Below are positions 1-10,190 of a DNA stretch of 64,000 bases, one piece after another. This stretch comes from Albidovulum aestuarii (GTDB lineage: Bacteria; Pseudomonadota; Alphaproteobacteria; Rhodobacterales; Rhodobacteraceae): positions 476,552-540,551 of the forward strand of contig NZ_JASBQQ010000001.1 of NCBI RefSeq assembly GCF_029961185.1, in the 5' to 3' direction. A program made the position numbers and the translations under genes. Positions within the stretch are counted from its first letter, which is position 1; each line of letters begins with the position of its first letter. The notes beneath the pieces are model-generated. The model ran no database searches. It was not told the DNA's origin and saw nothing but the letters and a program-made list of their open reading frames with translations.

Positions 1-64
1 CATTTGGTTTCGGCCGCGCATTCGCCTCGCCCCATCCGCCGGGGAGGCGCTGCCTCCCCGGACC

Positions 65-92
65 CCTCCGGAGTATTTTCTGACAGAAAGTG
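65..92 (+). repeat. GGAGTATTTT/GACAGAAAGTG dispersed repeat, window start
   Basis: CCTCCGGAGTATTTTCTG followed by ACAGAAAGTG. GACAGAAAGTG (82-92) is matched by CACTTTCTGTC at 113-123, an 11-bp inverted repeat. A degenerate reverse copy of the composite runs on to about 195. The first 284 bases of the window hold no other recognisable gene. Confidence 0.65.
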
Positions 93-109
93 AAGGCGGC
101 GACCCGCAT

Positions 110-195
110 TGCCACTTTCTGTCCGGCAGATAGTCCCACCGGAGGCGATCCGAGTCACCCCGGCCGCGTCCGGGGCGACGCGACCTGTCTTGATC
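110..195 (-). repeat. degenerate reverse copy of the composite repeat
   Basis: On the minus strand: AGACAGGTCGCGTC, a CCCCGG/CCGGGG hairpin, CTCGGATCGCCTCCGG, then GGGACTATCTGCCGG and ACAGAAAGTGG. Matches the modules at 39737-39870 with many changes. Confidence 0.55.
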
Positions 196-284
196 CGGAA
201 CGGGCCTCCACGTCGAAGTCGCCCGGACCGTGAGATGTCGCTTTCCGGCTGGACGCGGCGGCGCAGCCCGGATAGCGGAGGACC

Positions 285-1220
285 ATGAACCCGACCGACC
301 GCATCCTGACCGGCGTCGTGCTGATGATCGGCTTTTGCATCTTCGCGCCGCTCATCGACGTCGCCTCGAAGCTCGCCGCGCAGGAGGTGCCGGTGGGCGT
401 CGTCACGCTTGGCCGCTTCATCGTGCAGGCTGCGCTTATGCTGCCAGTCGTGTTGCTGATGCGGCTCAGCTTCCGGCTGACGCCGCAGACGCTCGGCCTG
501 ACTGCGATCCGGGCCTCGCTCGCCATCGCCTCGACCTATTGCTTCATCGCCGCCGTCAAGGTCATGCCCATCGCCGATGCGCTTGCCATCGTCTTTGTCG
601 AGCCTTTCATCATCCTGCTGGTCGGCAAGCTGGCTCTGTCCGAACAGGTCGGGCCGCGGCGGCTTGGGGCGGCTGTCGTCGGTTTCGGCGGCTCACTCCT
701 GGTCATCCAGCCGTCTTTCGCCGCCTTCGGCGCGGTTGCGCTCTTCCCGCTCGGAACGGCGGTGTTTTTCGCCTTCTACATACTGGTCACGCGCCATCTG
801 TCGCAACGCATGCATCCGGTGACGATGCAGTTTCACACGGCTGTGGTCGCGGCTTTTCTCTGCCTGCCATTTCTTGCAGCAGGTCAAAGCCTCGGCTGGG
901 CGGCGTTGGATTTCATCCTGCCCGAGGGGATCTTCTGGCTCTGGTGCTTCTCGGTCGGCCTCGCCGCCACCATCAGCCATATGGCGATGACCTATGCGCT
1001 AAAATTCGCGCCGTCCTCCACCCTGGCGCCGCTGCATTACCTTGAAATCGTGACCGCAACGCTCTTCGGCTATCTCTTCTTCGGCGATTTCCCCGATGCG
1101 GTGACCCTGACCGGGGTCGCGATCATCGTCGCCTCCGGACTCTATGTCATCCACCGCGAGCGTCAGGTGGCCCGCGCCGCGCGCCTCACGCTCGATCCCC
1201 CGGCGCCAGAGCTGCGATAG
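285..1220 (+). CDS. EamA-family (DMT superfamily) inner-membrane transporter
   Basis: Integral membrane transporter of the drug/metabolite superfamily; the substrate cannot be read from sequence. The 311-residue product has about ten hydrophobic segments arranged as two five-helix EamA repeats (roughly residues 8-140 and 150-290), the usual length for the family. The ATG follows a strong ribosome site (AGCGGAGG) a few bases upstream. The last 35 bases overlap, tail to tail, the end of the thiamine pyrophosphokinase gene on the other strand. It stands alone after a repeat-containing intergenic region, so context gives no clue to the cargo. Confidence 0.88.
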   Translation: MNPTDRILTGVVLMIGFCIFAPLIDVASKLAAQEVPVGVVTLGRFIVQAALMLPVVLLMRLSFRLTPQTLGLTAIRASLAIASTYCFIAAVKVMPIADALAIVFVEPFIILLVGKLALSEQVGPRRLGAAVVGFGGSLLVIQPSFAAFGAVALFPLGTAVFFAFYILVTRHLSQRMHPVTMQFHTAVVAAFLCLPFLAAGQSLGWAALDFILPEGIFWLWCFSVGLAATISHMAMTYALKFAPSSTLAPLHYLEIVTATLFGYLFFGDFPDAVTLTGVAIIVASGLYVIHRERQVARAARLTLDPPAPELR

Positions 1221-1857
1221 CCGCAGCGAGGCAATCACGCGGCAGCATCACCAGCATCCGCGCCGCGTCGAATTCCAGGTCAACGGGGCCCGTCGCCCGG
1301 TTCGACGTGCCGATGCGGCCATCGGGGGCAAAGCCGATACCGTCGATGGGCCAGAACAGCCCCTCCGACCGCCCGCTGACCGCGCCCATCGGAAAGAGCG
1401 ACACCCGCGCGCCCTCGGCCAGGTCAAGGCGAAGCTGCCGCGGCGACAGGAAAACCACGTCCTCCCGCCCCAGAATCAGGCAGCGCCGGTCCGGATAGCG
1501 CGCCAGCACCGTCCAGACCGCCGCGACATGATCGAGCCGCCCGCCCGCGAATCCGACGCCAAGGATCAGCGGCGCCGCGATCCGTGAAAGGCATTTCTCG
1601 AAATCCGTGCTATCCTGTTCGGCAATGTGCCAGAGTCGGTCGCCGGGAACGGCCGATCGGGTTTCCGCGCTGATCGAATCGAAGTCGCCGATCACGACGT
1701 CGGGAACATGACCGGCGGCAAGCGCCACATTCGCGCCACCATCCGCGGCTACAAGAAATGGTGCGTAAGCAAGGGCTTCGGCAAGACAGCCACCCGTCGA
1801 GTCGCCGGCACCGAGAAGCGTAACAGGTGAATCGGCCCGGACGACTTGATCATACAT
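1186..1857 (-). CDS. thiN: thiamine pyrophosphokinase
   Basis: Transfers pyrophosphate from ATP to thiamine to make thiamine diphosphate in the cytoplasm. The family motifs are visible in order: VAADGGAN near the N-terminus, the acidic metal-binding IGDFDSIS, QDSTDFEK, and GGRLDH in the middle, then a beta-rich C-terminal thiamine-binding part. From the ATG at 1857 the product is 223 residues. An upstream in-frame ATG at 1890 would add 11 residues (MSFLQNRHQCA) that do not resemble family members, and neither start has a clear ribosome site, so the shorter form is preferred. Its 3' end overlaps the EamA gene by 35 bases. Confidence 0.86.
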   Translation of the reverse strand: MYDQVVRADSPVTLLGAGDSTGGCLAEALAYAPFLVAADGGANVALAAGHVPDVVIGDFDSISAETRSAVPGDRLWHIAEQDSTDFEKCLSRIAAPLILGVGFAGGRLDHVAAVWTVLARYPDRRCLILGREDVVFLSPRQLRLDLAEGARVSLFPMGAVSGRSEGLFWPIDGIGFAPDGRIGTSNRATGPVDLEFDAARMLVMLPRDCLAAAIAALAPGDRA

Positions 1858-1993
1858 GGCGCATTGATGACGATTTTGAAGAAATGACACAATATGGGCC
1901 GAAAATTATCCTTCAATTAACCTCTTTTTATCCACGTATTGAAACATGGTCGGACTGATCAAATTGGCAGGCAAGGCAGAAAGCAGGTAATCC

Positions 1994-4201
1994 ATGGTCG
2001 GTGCAAGCAAGATCCTCACGGTCTCGTACGGCACATTCTCCTGTACGCTGGAAGGGTTTGACGATCCTTTCACCACGATGAAGGCAATCGCGGAATATTT
2101 CCGCGAGTTGGCCGCCGATGACCGGTTTTTCGGTGCCGAGCCGCCCACGCCGGATGCCAACATGCTGCACCGTATTGCCGAGCGTGAGATTCAGCGCCGG
2201 GTGGAGGCAAAGGTCAGCGACAAGGGTGTCGTTCTGCGCGCCGAACGCGCGCCGGACACGACGGCTGCGCAGGCCGAACCCACCGCTTCCACACGACGCC
2301 CCGCGATGGACCTCGCCGCAGTCCTTGCTGCCCGCGCCCGGTCCGTGGCTCCGGCCGCCGCGCCTTCTTCCACCACAGACACCGATGCTGACAGCATCGC
2401 CGCGAAGCTCAACCGCATCCGCGCCGTGGTCAACACCGAGCACGATGTCACCGACGCCGCCGGCAGCGCGTTCGAGGATGACGACCAGACCGGCGATCTT
2501 GCCGTGGCGGACCCCGAACCGGCAGGTGATTTTGATTTCGAGATCGACCTCGGCGATGCCGTAGCACTCGACGCGGCTGCGGCCATTGACGAGACCGTGG
2601 CAGAGACCGACCCCATCGGGGGCGATCAGACCGAGGATGAGGGTTACGCAGCCGAGGTTGCCGCCGACACAGCAGAAATCGACGCGCCCGAAGCGCCCCC
2701 CGTCACCGCGGGTGCGGAGGCCATGGAAGCCTTGGACGAAAGCATCGACTCGGAAATCGACGATCAGGCAGATGTCGCTTTGACTGCCGGGGAAACCGCC
2801 GAAGCGGATGTCGCGCTTGAGATGGAGGCGCGGATTGCCGATATCGAAGACTCGCCCGCCGCCGGGGCACTCGAAGCCGTGCAGGCAGAAGACGCTGTTG
2901 CCGAGGGTGTAACTGCCGAGGATGACGGAATCGCGGAAGAACAAGCCGGGGAGGCGACGGCGAGCACCGACGGCGTACTCGATCTCGGCGCGTGGCGGAT
3001 GGATGACGACGCGCCCGACATGACCGGCGCAACCCCGGAAGCTGCCCCCGCCGACGAAACGCCCGCCCCGAAGGGCCGCGTCTTCAAGATCGAGCGCGCC
3101 GACACGGCCCCGATCGCCGAAGCAGCGGAAGACACCGCCCAGGCAGACGAGGCCGCCAGTGCCGAAGATCAGAGCCGCACCGCAATCTTTGCCGCGCTCG
3201 CCGAAGATATCGGTGTGGACGAAGAAGAGCAGACCAACGAACCGCAAAACGAAGAGCTGGAGGCGACCGAGGATAACGACGATGCATTGCTCGCCGGAAT
3301 CGGCGCCGCAATCGGCTCGAGCGGTCTTGAACCGGATGCCGAAGATGCGCTGCTGCGCGAACTGGCCGCGGTCGCCCGCGAGGCCCGCCGCGACGCCCAT
3401 GAGGGCCGCGCCATCCTTGAAAGCACATCGCGCGATGACGGTGCGTCGGTCGAACGGCTCATGGAAGAGGCGAAGTCCAAGCTTGAGGGCGACGAAAACC
3501 GCCGCCGCTTCTCGGCAATCTCTCATCTGAAAGCCGCCGTGGCCGCTACCGTCGCCGACCGGCAGATGAAGTCGCAGGGCGCACAGGCCGAATTGCCGCA
3601 CGACGACCGGACCGACCTCGACCGCTACCGCGACGATCTGTCCAAGGCCGTCCGTCCACGCCGGTCTGAGACCGAGCAGGCCCCGGCTGCCGAGCAGGCG
3701 CCTGCGTCAGAACAGGCCGCACCGGAAGCGCGGCCGGCGCCGCTGGTTCTGGTTTCGGAACAGCGCATCGACACGCCGCAAAGCGACAACACAAGCGGCG
3801 CCGTGCGCCCCAGCCGTGTCGACACTGCCAAGTTCATGCGCGATGAGGAGAGCGATCTGGACGATATCTTCGTCCCCGTCGCCGAAACCCCGGTCTCGCC
3901 GGGCGACGCCAAGAACTTCGCGGAGTTCGCTGAACGACTGGGTGCGACCAGCCTGCCCGAGCTGCTTGAAGCCGCCGCTGCCTACACGGCTACGGTCGAA
4001 GGCCAGCCGCATTTCTCGCGCCCGCAGATCCTGCGCAAGGTGGCGCATGTCTCGGAAGATGCCGATTTCAGCCGTGAAGACGGGCTGCGCTCTTTCGGGA
4101 TGCTCCTCAGAGAAGGCAAGATCCAGAAGATCAGCCGTGGCCAGTTCATGATCACGGAAGGCTCGAAATTCCTGTCGGAAGACCGGACAGCTTCCCGTTA
4201 G
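1994..4201 (+). CDS. conserved 735-residue acidic protein of unknown function
   Basis: No enzyme family is recognised. The product has three parts. An ordered N-terminus (about residues 1-75) contains SYGTFSCTLEGFDDPF and then a helix-rich stretch. A very long, acidic, Ala/Glu/Asp-rich, probably disordered middle spans about 75-640. An ordered C-terminus (about 640-720) is helical and ends with GKIQKISRGQFMIT, resembling a small winged-helix or protein-interaction fold. There is no signal peptide or membrane segment. The ATG follows a weak AGGTAATCC ribosome site. A hairpin terminator follows at 4229-4263. The charge pattern suggests a cytoplasmic scaffold, but this is inference. Confidence 0.72.
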   Translation: MVGASKILTVSYGTFSCTLEGFDDPFTTMKAIAEYFRELAADDRFFGAEPPTPDANMLHRIAEREIQRRVEAKVSDKGVVLRAERAPDTTAAQAEPTASTRRPAMDLAAVLAARARSVAPAAAPSSTTDTDADSIAAKLNRIRAVVNTEHDVTDAAGSAFEDDDQTGDLAVADPEPAGDFDFEIDLGDAVALDAAAAIDETVAETDPIGGDQTEDEGYAAEVAADTAEIDAPEAPPVTAGAEAMEALDESIDSEIDDQADVALTAGETAEADVALEMEARIADIEDSPAAGALEAVQAEDAVAEGVTAEDDGIAEEQAGEATASTDGVLDLGAWRMDDDAPDMTGATPEAAPADETPAPKGRVFKIERADTAPIAEAAEDTAQADEAASAEDQSRTAIFAALAEDIGVDEEEQTNEPQNEELEATEDNDDALLAGIGAAIGSSGLEPDAEDALLRELAAVAREARRDAHEGRAILESTSRDDGASVERLMEEAKSKLEGDENRRRFSAISHLKAAVAATVADRQMKSQGAQAELPHDDRTDLDRYRDDLSKAVRPRRSETEQAPAAEQAPASEQAAPEARPAPLVLVSEQRIDTPQSDNTSGAVRPSRVDTAKFMRDEESDLDDIFVPVAETPVSPGDAKNFAEFAERLGATSLPELLEAAAAYTATVEGQPHFSRPQILRKVAHVSEDADFSREDGLRSFGMLLREGKIQKISRGQFMITEGSKFLSEDRTASR

Positions 4202-4228
4202 CATCGCCCGCTAATTGAGAAGTGCCAG

Positions 4229-4263
4229 CGGAGCGGCCCTAGGACCGCTCCGTTTTCTTTTCC
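4229..4263 (+). terminator. rho-independent terminator after the acidic protein gene
   Basis: CGGAGCGG (4229-4236) pairs with CCGCTCCG (4245-4252) across an 8-base loop and is followed by TTTTCTTTTC. It ends the plus-strand gene and overlaps the last bases of the DUF2842 gene on the other strand. Confidence 0.8.
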
Positions 4264-4483
4264 GTATCCGGATTGGGCTTGCCAATGCCACGGAACACCG
4301 CCCTGAAAGGCAGGATCCAGAGGAACCCAAGGACAACATAGATCAGCGCCTCGGCCCAGATTGGCTGTCGTCCCCAGGTCGCATCCATCCAGTTCACCGC
4401 CGTGATCGCGACGACCAGATAGGCGGGCAGCCCGACCAGCAGGATCAGAAGCGCAAGGCGGCGGCGGGCGCGATAGCTCAGCA

Positions 4484-4484
<1 letters not shown>
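4239..4484 (-). CDS. DUF2842 family small membrane protein
   Basis: An 81-residue inner-membrane protein with two hydrophobic helices (about residues 11-30 and 44-62) separated by WMDATWGRQPIW and a basic tail ending in KKTERS. It matches the DUF2842 pattern common in alphaproteobacteria; the function is unknown. Its ATG overlaps the purA stop codon by one base (TGATG), so it is translated from the purA transcript. Its 3' end runs into the terminator of the convergent gene. Confidence 0.82.
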
Positions 4485-5776
<1,292 letters not shown>

Positions 5777-5874
5777 CCGTCACGCTCCCTAAAAGGCAAA
5801 CCCGGCACGGTATAGCGGGCTGTGCCGCCGGGCGAAACCGGATTCTTGCCCGCAGGGCAGAACGGCCGGGCAAA

Positions 5875-5898
5875 GGAAGACTTTTCAAAAAGTCTTCC
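5875..5898. repeat. perfect 11-bp inverted repeat between purA and the DUF6524 gene
   Basis: GGAAGACTTTT (5875-5885) and AAAAGTCTTCC (5888-5898) form a perfect hairpin with a 2-base loop in the roughly 200-base gap between two divergent genes. It could be an operator or a dispersed palindrome; there is no following T tract on either side that would make it a typical terminator. Confidence 0.5.
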
Positions 5899-5976
5899 GA
5901 CGGAAGATCATTTTCGGTCGGCCCGCTGGACAGGCCGGGCGCAAGGCGGTAGCCCAAGAAAAAAGGGAGGCCGATC

Positions 5977-6372
5977 ATGGGATTTCTTCTGCGCTGGCTC
6001 GCCGCATTCGGGCTCCTGTCGGCCACCTATAACCCGACCGGATGGAGCTTCATCCATTGGGCGCGGGACTCGTTTTCGGGCCAGATGCCGATGATCGTCC
6101 TCGCCGGGCTGCTGCTCTTCGTGGGCTACGTTATCTATCTCAGGGCCACGATCCGCTCCATCGGCGCTTTCGGCATGCTTCTGGTCACGGCTCTCGTGGC
6201 GGCCCTTGCATGGGTGCTGATCGATCAGGGTCTGCTCCGGCTCGACAATCCCTCGCTCAATGCCTGGCTCGGCATCCTCGCGCTGTCGGTCGTTCTCGGC
6301 ACCGGGCTGAGCTGGAGCCATGTGCGCCGCCGCCTCTCCGGTCAATCCGACATGGACGATCTCGGCGACTGA
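5977..6372 (+). CDS. DUF6524-like four-helix membrane protein
   Basis: A 131-residue inner-membrane protein with four predicted helices and the characteristic N-terminus GFLLRWLAAFGLL.ATYNPTG, ending in a short charged tail (SDMDDLGD). It resembles a small conserved membrane family (DUF6524) with no known role. The ATG is preceded by AGGGAGG about 9 bases upstream. It reads toward secG, with 68 bases between them, and may be co-transcribed with it. The family assignment is from memory of the conserved N-terminus and should be treated as probable. Confidence 0.75.
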   Translation: MGFLLRWLAAFGLLSATYNPTGWSFIHWARDSFSGQMPMIVLAGLLLFVGYVIYLRATIRSIGAFGMLLVTALVAALAWVLIDQGLLRLDNPSLNAWLGILALSVVLGTGLSWSHVRRRLSGQSDMDDLGD

Positions 6373-6440
6373 GGGGTTGCGGTGCCGACAGGTTGCGCCT
6401 AGATAGGCGCGTCACGACGATATTTGGATACCGGGCCCAG

Positions 6441-6797
6441 ATGGAAAACGTTCTGCTCACCGTTCTGCTGATCCTCGCGCTCCTGCTGATTGGGGTCGTG
6501 CTGCTGCAGCGGTCCGAAGGCGGCGGTCTTCTCTCGGGCGGCGGTGCGATGTCGGCACGGGGCGCGGCCAACGCACTGACCAAGCTGACCTGGCTTTTCG
6601 GCGCGGGCTTCATGGCGACCTCGCTCGCCCTGACGATTATCTCCGCGCAGAACAACGGGGGTGGGTCGATCCTCGACACTGCCGGTGACGCCCCGGCTGA
6701 AAGCGCCGACGCACCGGCCCTCCCGGCCCTGCCCGAGGGCGATCTTCTGCCGCCGACCACCGGTGACGCCCCGGCCTCTCCGCCCCCGGCTGAATAA
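6441..6797 (+). CDS. secG: preprotein translocase subunit SecG
   Basis: Small accessory subunit of the SecYEG translocon in the inner membrane. The start is the ATG of MENVLLTVLLILALLLIGVV, giving 118 residues. The two expected helices (about residues 3-21 and 50-68) flank the conserved loop QRSEGGGL and GGGAMSARGAANALTK. The C-terminal Pro/Ala/Asp-rich tail is longer than in E. coli but common in this group. No good ribosome site is seen before the ATG. It is followed by a palindrome-bearing gap and then pyrG. Confidence 0.92.
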   Translation: MENVLLTVLLILALLLIGVVLLQRSEGGGLLSGGGAMSARGAANALTKLTWLFGAGFMATSLALTIISAQNNGGGSILDTAGDAPAESADAPALPALPEGDLLPPTTGDAPASPPPAE

Positions 6798-6800
6798 TCT

Positions 6801-6838
6801 GACCACCACGATTTGACCTCAAGGTCAAAGACCACCAC
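6801..6838. repeat. direct-repeat-flanked palindrome between secG and pyrG
   Basis: GACCACCAC occurs at 6801-6809 and again at 6830-6838, flanking the palindrome TTTGACCT-CA-AGGTCAAA (6812-6829). It lies 3 bases after the secG stop and about 125 bases before pyrG. There is no T tract, so it is not an obvious terminator. A regulator-binding site or mRNA hairpin is possible. Confidence 0.5.
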
Positions 6839-6962
6839 AACACCTTGCGGTCTGGTTGCGGGCAGCTCGCGAATCTGTTACTTGTTAAATCCCGTGATGC
6901 AGCGTCGCGAAAAGACGCCGCAAACCCAAGAAACTTGAGGCACTCACGGGGAGTTTTCACCA

Positions 6963-8606
6963 ATGGCGCGTTACGTATTCATCACCGGCGGTGTGGTCTC
7001 CTCGCTTGGCAAGGGGCTCGCCTCGGCCGCCCTCGGGGCGCTCCTGCAGGCGCGCGGCTATTCGGTGCGGCTGCGCAAGCTCGACCCCTATCTGAACGTC
7101 GATCCCGGCACCATGTCGCCCTTCGAACATGGCGAGGTTTTCGTCACCGATGACGGGGCGGAAACCGACCTCGACCTCGGCCATTACGAACGCTTCACCG
7201 GTGTCCATGCCCGCAAGACCGACTCGATCTCCTCCGGCCGCATCTATTCCAACGTCTTGGAGAAGGAGCGTCGCGGCGACTACCTCGGCAAGACGATCCA
7301 GGTCATTCCCCACGTCACCAACGAGATCAAGGACTTCCTGAAGATCGGCGACGATGAGGTCGATTTCATGCTCTGCGAAATCGGCGGCACCGTCGGCGAT
7401 ATTGAGGGGCTGCCGTTCTTCGAGGCCATCCGCCAGTTCATCCACGAACGCCCGCGCGGCCAATCGATCCTGATGCACCTCACGCTGCTCCCCTATCTCG
7501 CGGCGTCGGGCGAGTTGAAAACCAAGCCCACCCAGCACAGCGTCAAGGAACTCCAGTCCATCGGCCTCGCCCCCGATGTCCTCGTCTGCCGGTCTGAACA
7601 TCCGATCCCGGAAAAGGAACGCGCCAAGATCGCGCTTTTCTGCAATGTCCGCGAAGAGGCGGTCATCCCCGCCTATGACCTGAAGACAATCTACGAGGCG
7701 CCCCTCGCCTATCACCGCGAAGGGCTCGATCAGGCGGTTTTGGACGCCTTCGGCATCGCGCCCGCGCCCAAGCCCAACATGGACCGGTGGGAAGACGTGA
7801 TGGACCGGCTGACCAATGCCGAGGGCGAGGTCCGCGTCGCCATCGTCGGCAAGTACACACAGCTTGAGGACGCCTACAAGTCGATCGCCGAGGCGCTGAC
7901 CCATGGCGGCATGGCCAACCGCGTGCGCGTCAAATCCGAATGGATCGATGCCGAGATCTTCGAACGCGAAGACCCGGCACCTTATCTTGAACGCTTCCAC
8001 GCGATCCTCGTCCCCGGCGGCTTCGGCGAACGGGGCACCGAGGGCAAGATCAAGGCCGCCCAGTTCGCGCGGGAAAAGAACATCCCCTATCTCGGCATCT
8101 GCCTCGGCATGCAGATGGCGGTGATCGAGGCCGCGCGGAACAAGGCTGGCGTGACAAAAGCCGGGTCGGAAGAGTTCGACCACGAGAAGGGCGCCAAACG
8201 GTTCGAGCCGGTCGTCTATCACCTGAAGGAATGGGTGCAGGGCAACCACATGGTCCAACGCAAGGCTGATGACGACAAGGGCGGCACGATGCGGCTCGGC
8301 GCCTATACCGCGCATCTGAAAGAGGGCTCCAAGGTCGCCCAGGTCTATGGCGACACGGTGATCGAGGAACGCCACCGCCACCGTTACGAGGTGGACGTGA
8401 AATACCGCGAGAAGCTGGAAAACTGCGGGCTGGTCTTTTCCGGGATGAGCCCCGACGGACGGTTGCCCGAGATCGTCGAATGGAAGGACCACCCGTGGTT
8501 CATCGGCGTCCAGTTCCACCCCGAACTAAAATCCAAACCCTTCGCGCCCCATCCGCTCTTTGCGGATTTCGTCCGGGCGGCGAAGGAGGTTGAGCGGTTG
8601 GTGTAG
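6963..8606 (+). CDS. pyrG: CTP synthase
   Basis: Converts UTP to CTP using glutamine and ATP. The 547-residue product is full length. The N-terminal synthase domain (about 1-270) opens with [14 protein letters not shown] and [15 protein letters not shown]. The class I glutamine amidotransferase domain (about 290-540) carries the nucleophile in [10 protein letters not shown] and the His/Glu pair in [16 protein letters not shown] lies about 12 bases before the ATG. It is the last housekeeping gene before a low-GC stretch holding the acyltransferase. Confidence 0.97.
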   Translation: MARYVFITGGVVSSLGKGLASAALGALLQARGYSVRLRKLDPYLNVDPGTMSPFEHGEVFVTDDGAETDLDLGHYERFTGVHARKTDSISSGRIYSNVLEKERRGDYLGKTIQVIPHVTNEIKDFLKIGDDEVDFMLCEIGGTVGDIEGLPFFEAIRQFIHERPRGQSILMHLTLLPYLAASGELKTKPTQHSVKELQSIGLAPDVLVCRSEHPIPEKERAKIALFCNVREEAVIPAYDLKTIYEAPLAYHREGLDQAVLDAFGIAPAPKPNMDRWEDVMDRLTNAEGEVRVAIVGKYTQLEDAYKSIAEALTHGGMANRVRVKSEWIDAEIFEREDPAPYLERFHAILVPGGFGERGTEGKIKAAQFAREKNIPYLGICLGMQMAVIEAARNKAGVTKAGSEEFDHEKGAKRFEPVVYHLKEWVQGNHMVQRKADDDKGGTMRLGAYTAHLKEGSKVAQVYGDTVIEERHRHRYEVDVKYREKLENCGLVFSGMSPDGRLPEIVEWKDHPWFIGVQFHPELKSKPFAPHPLFADFVRAAKEVERLV

Positions 8607-8830
8607 ATAATTTGCACCCCGGCGACGGTGACAATCCCAATCCGCACCCAAGTTCGTTCAGATTCTCGGAACGAAAAAGATGGAATAGTGCCGGTGTTTC
8701 CCTGCACCATCACGAAAGAATTGACAACCTCCGCTGGTCGGCTAACAAAAATGTCAGATCAAAGTTAAGATAGTTTAAGTTGTCACGACCTACCGGTTGG
8801 CGACAGAATCCTCGGAAGATTGATGGTCGC

Positions 8831-9856
8831 ATGCTGATCGGGGTACAGTACCTACGCGCTGTCGCGGCCAGCCTCGTCGTAGTTTCTCACATTACCTATC
8901 TAGTCCCGGGCGGGAAGTGGCATTTCAATGGCAACTTCGGCGTCGATATTTTCTTTCTGATATCAGGATTTGTTATCTGGGTGTCTGGTGCCAAAATTCC
9001 GGCCGGTGCATTCGCGCTACGACGTATCATCCGGATCGTACCGATTTACTGGATGGTAACACTCTATGCTTCATTGGTTGACGTAAGGAATGGGCTTGAA
9101 TTCGGTTTCTGGCCGGAAACGGAGGACTTTTTACGCTCGCTTTTGTTCATTCCATATCAGAACGCAGAGCGGGGGGGCGACATATCACCAATATTAGGTG
9201 TCGGCTGGTCGCTGAACCTGGAGATGTATTTCTACGCGTTGTTCACGGTCGGCATTTTTGTCGCGCGAAAGCACCTTCTTGCCTTTGTTGTCTGCATACT
9301 TTGCCTGGTTCCAGTGCTCGTAAATCTTGGCGGAACAACCGATATCATTTTTGCCTTTTATTCGCGTAACATTACGCTGGAATTCGCGGGCGGCATGATT
9401 TTGGGGGCAACTTATGTGTCAAGGGGCCAACTCGGTGGGCCAATTCATGGGGCAACAGCACTCTTCATAGCATTTGCGCTTCTTGCCTTCGCGCCTTCCG
9501 TCGGCTTTCGTGCCATCGACTCTGGCGTTCCGGCAGCCCTCATCTTGATCGCTGTGATCGCGCTTGAGCCACTATTCCGGATACGCCCTCAAAGGTGGGG
9601 AGTGTTGCTGGGCGACAGCTCCTATTCGCTCTACCTACTTCACGGCCAGGTGCTTTTTTTCTTCGGCCCGTTGGTAAGCATGGGACTATTGCCGAGGATT
9701 GGCTGGGTCACGCGCCCTCTTGCATTCGTCGCATGTGTTCTTACCGCGATAGCGCTACATCTGATGTTCGAGAAACCAGCGACCCGCCTGTTACGTCACA
9801 TGCTCGCGAGGTGGAAACGCAACGGCGATGGAACTGAGGCCCGCGATCGCGCGTAG
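8831..9856 (+). CDS. acyltransferase 3 family membrane O-acyltransferase (low GC, probably acquired)
   Basis: Multi-helix acyltransferase of the OafA/YrhL-like family that adds acyl groups to surface sugars. Starting at the ATG of MLIGVQYLRAVAA it has 341 residues and about ten helices. The family signature is present: RAVAASLVVVSHITY with the catalytic His, NFGVDIFFLISGFVI, and YSLYLLHG near the C-terminus. A TTG start at 8780 would add 17 residues of no known motif; GGAAG at 8814-8818 favours 8831. Base composition is clearly lower in GC than its neighbours, as are the 170 or so bases before it. A GTAG-headed REP begins 19 bases after the stop. Confidence 0.87.
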   Translation: MLIGVQYLRAVAASLVVVSHITYLVPGGKWHFNGNFGVDIFFLISGFVIWVSGAKIPAGAFALRRIIRIVPIYWMVTLYASLVDVRNGLEFGFWPETEDFLRSLLFIPYQNAERGGDISPILGVGWSLNLEMYFYALFTVGIFVARKHLLAFVVCILCLVPVLVNLGGTTDIIFAFYSRNITLEFAGGMILGATYVSRGQLGGPIHGATALFIAFALLAFAPSVGFRAIDSGVPAALILIAVIALEPLFRIRPQRWGVLLGDSSYSLYLLHGQVLFFFGPLVSMGLLPRIGWVTRPLAFVACVLTAIALHLMFEKPATRLLRHMLARWKRNGDGTEARDRA

Positions 9857-9875
9857 TCGCGACGCACAGCGAACC

Positions 9876-9899
9876 GTAGGGTGCTTGCTCGTACGCACC
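9876..9899 (+). repeat. degenerate GTAG-headed REP after the acyltransferase
   Basis: GTAG followed by GGTGC, a loop and GCACC, a diverged copy of the REP seen intact at 10036, 32908 and 33003. It begins 19 bases after the acyltransferase stop and points the same way as that gene. Confidence 0.65.
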
Positions 9900-9949
9900 G
9901 TATCTGCACATTCCCCCACCGCCTCCCCCCTCACGATTAGACCCCCGGC

Positions 9950-9980
9950 AAGTCAAGGCACTGCCTCAACGACCACGCCT
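9950..9980 (+). repeat. dispersed repeat AAGTC(A/G)AGGCACTGCCTC, copy 1
   Basis: AAGTCAAGGCACTGCCTC followed by AACGACCACGCCT. The same string with A/G differences occurs at 49502-49532. Both copies lie roughly 75-100 bases downstream of a GTAG-headed REP and after an accessory gene, so the REP and this block look like parts of one composite element. Confidence 0.6.
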
Positions 9981-10035
9981 CCCCTCACCCTCGTGGGGAG
10001 GGGATGGGGGGGGCAGCGAGCCGCAAGATAGCCGC

Positions 10036-10060
10036 GTAGGGTGCGCATTCATTGCGCACC
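10036..10060 (+). repeat. intact GTAG-headed REP
   Basis: A GTAG tetranucleotide followed by an 8-bp stem GGTGCGCA / TGCGCACC with a TTCAT loop. It is identical to the copies next to the RAYT gene. It lies in the 334-base non-coding stretch 9857-10190, which otherwise holds the degenerate REP, the AAGTCAAGGC repeat, and a GGGGAGGGGATGGGG G-rich run; no gene is seen there. Confidence 0.75.
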
Positions 10061-10190
10061 GCTGTTACCCCCCACGCGCTTTGCAGAATCCGTTCAAAGA
10101 CCGCACGCCGCCATCCGAACAGCCCATCCCGGCCCCATTGCCGCCTCTATTCAACAATAGGTTTCCCCAACGGAAACGGATGAGATCGGC

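Noticed and set aside
155-526. A 123-codon minus-strand frame at the start of the window
   Set aside because: It lies across a degenerate repeat and the start of the EamA gene; it has no homology-like motif.
1928-3601. A 557-codon open frame on the minus strand opposite the 735-residue acidic protein
   Set aside because: High-GC shadow frame: repetitive Gly/Arg/Val-rich composition, no domain and no ribosome site, while the plus-strand gene has a start site and conserved ends.
6957-8519. A 520-codon open frame opposite pyrG
   Set aside because: Lies entirely inside the clear CTP synthase gene on the other strand; sequence resembles no family.
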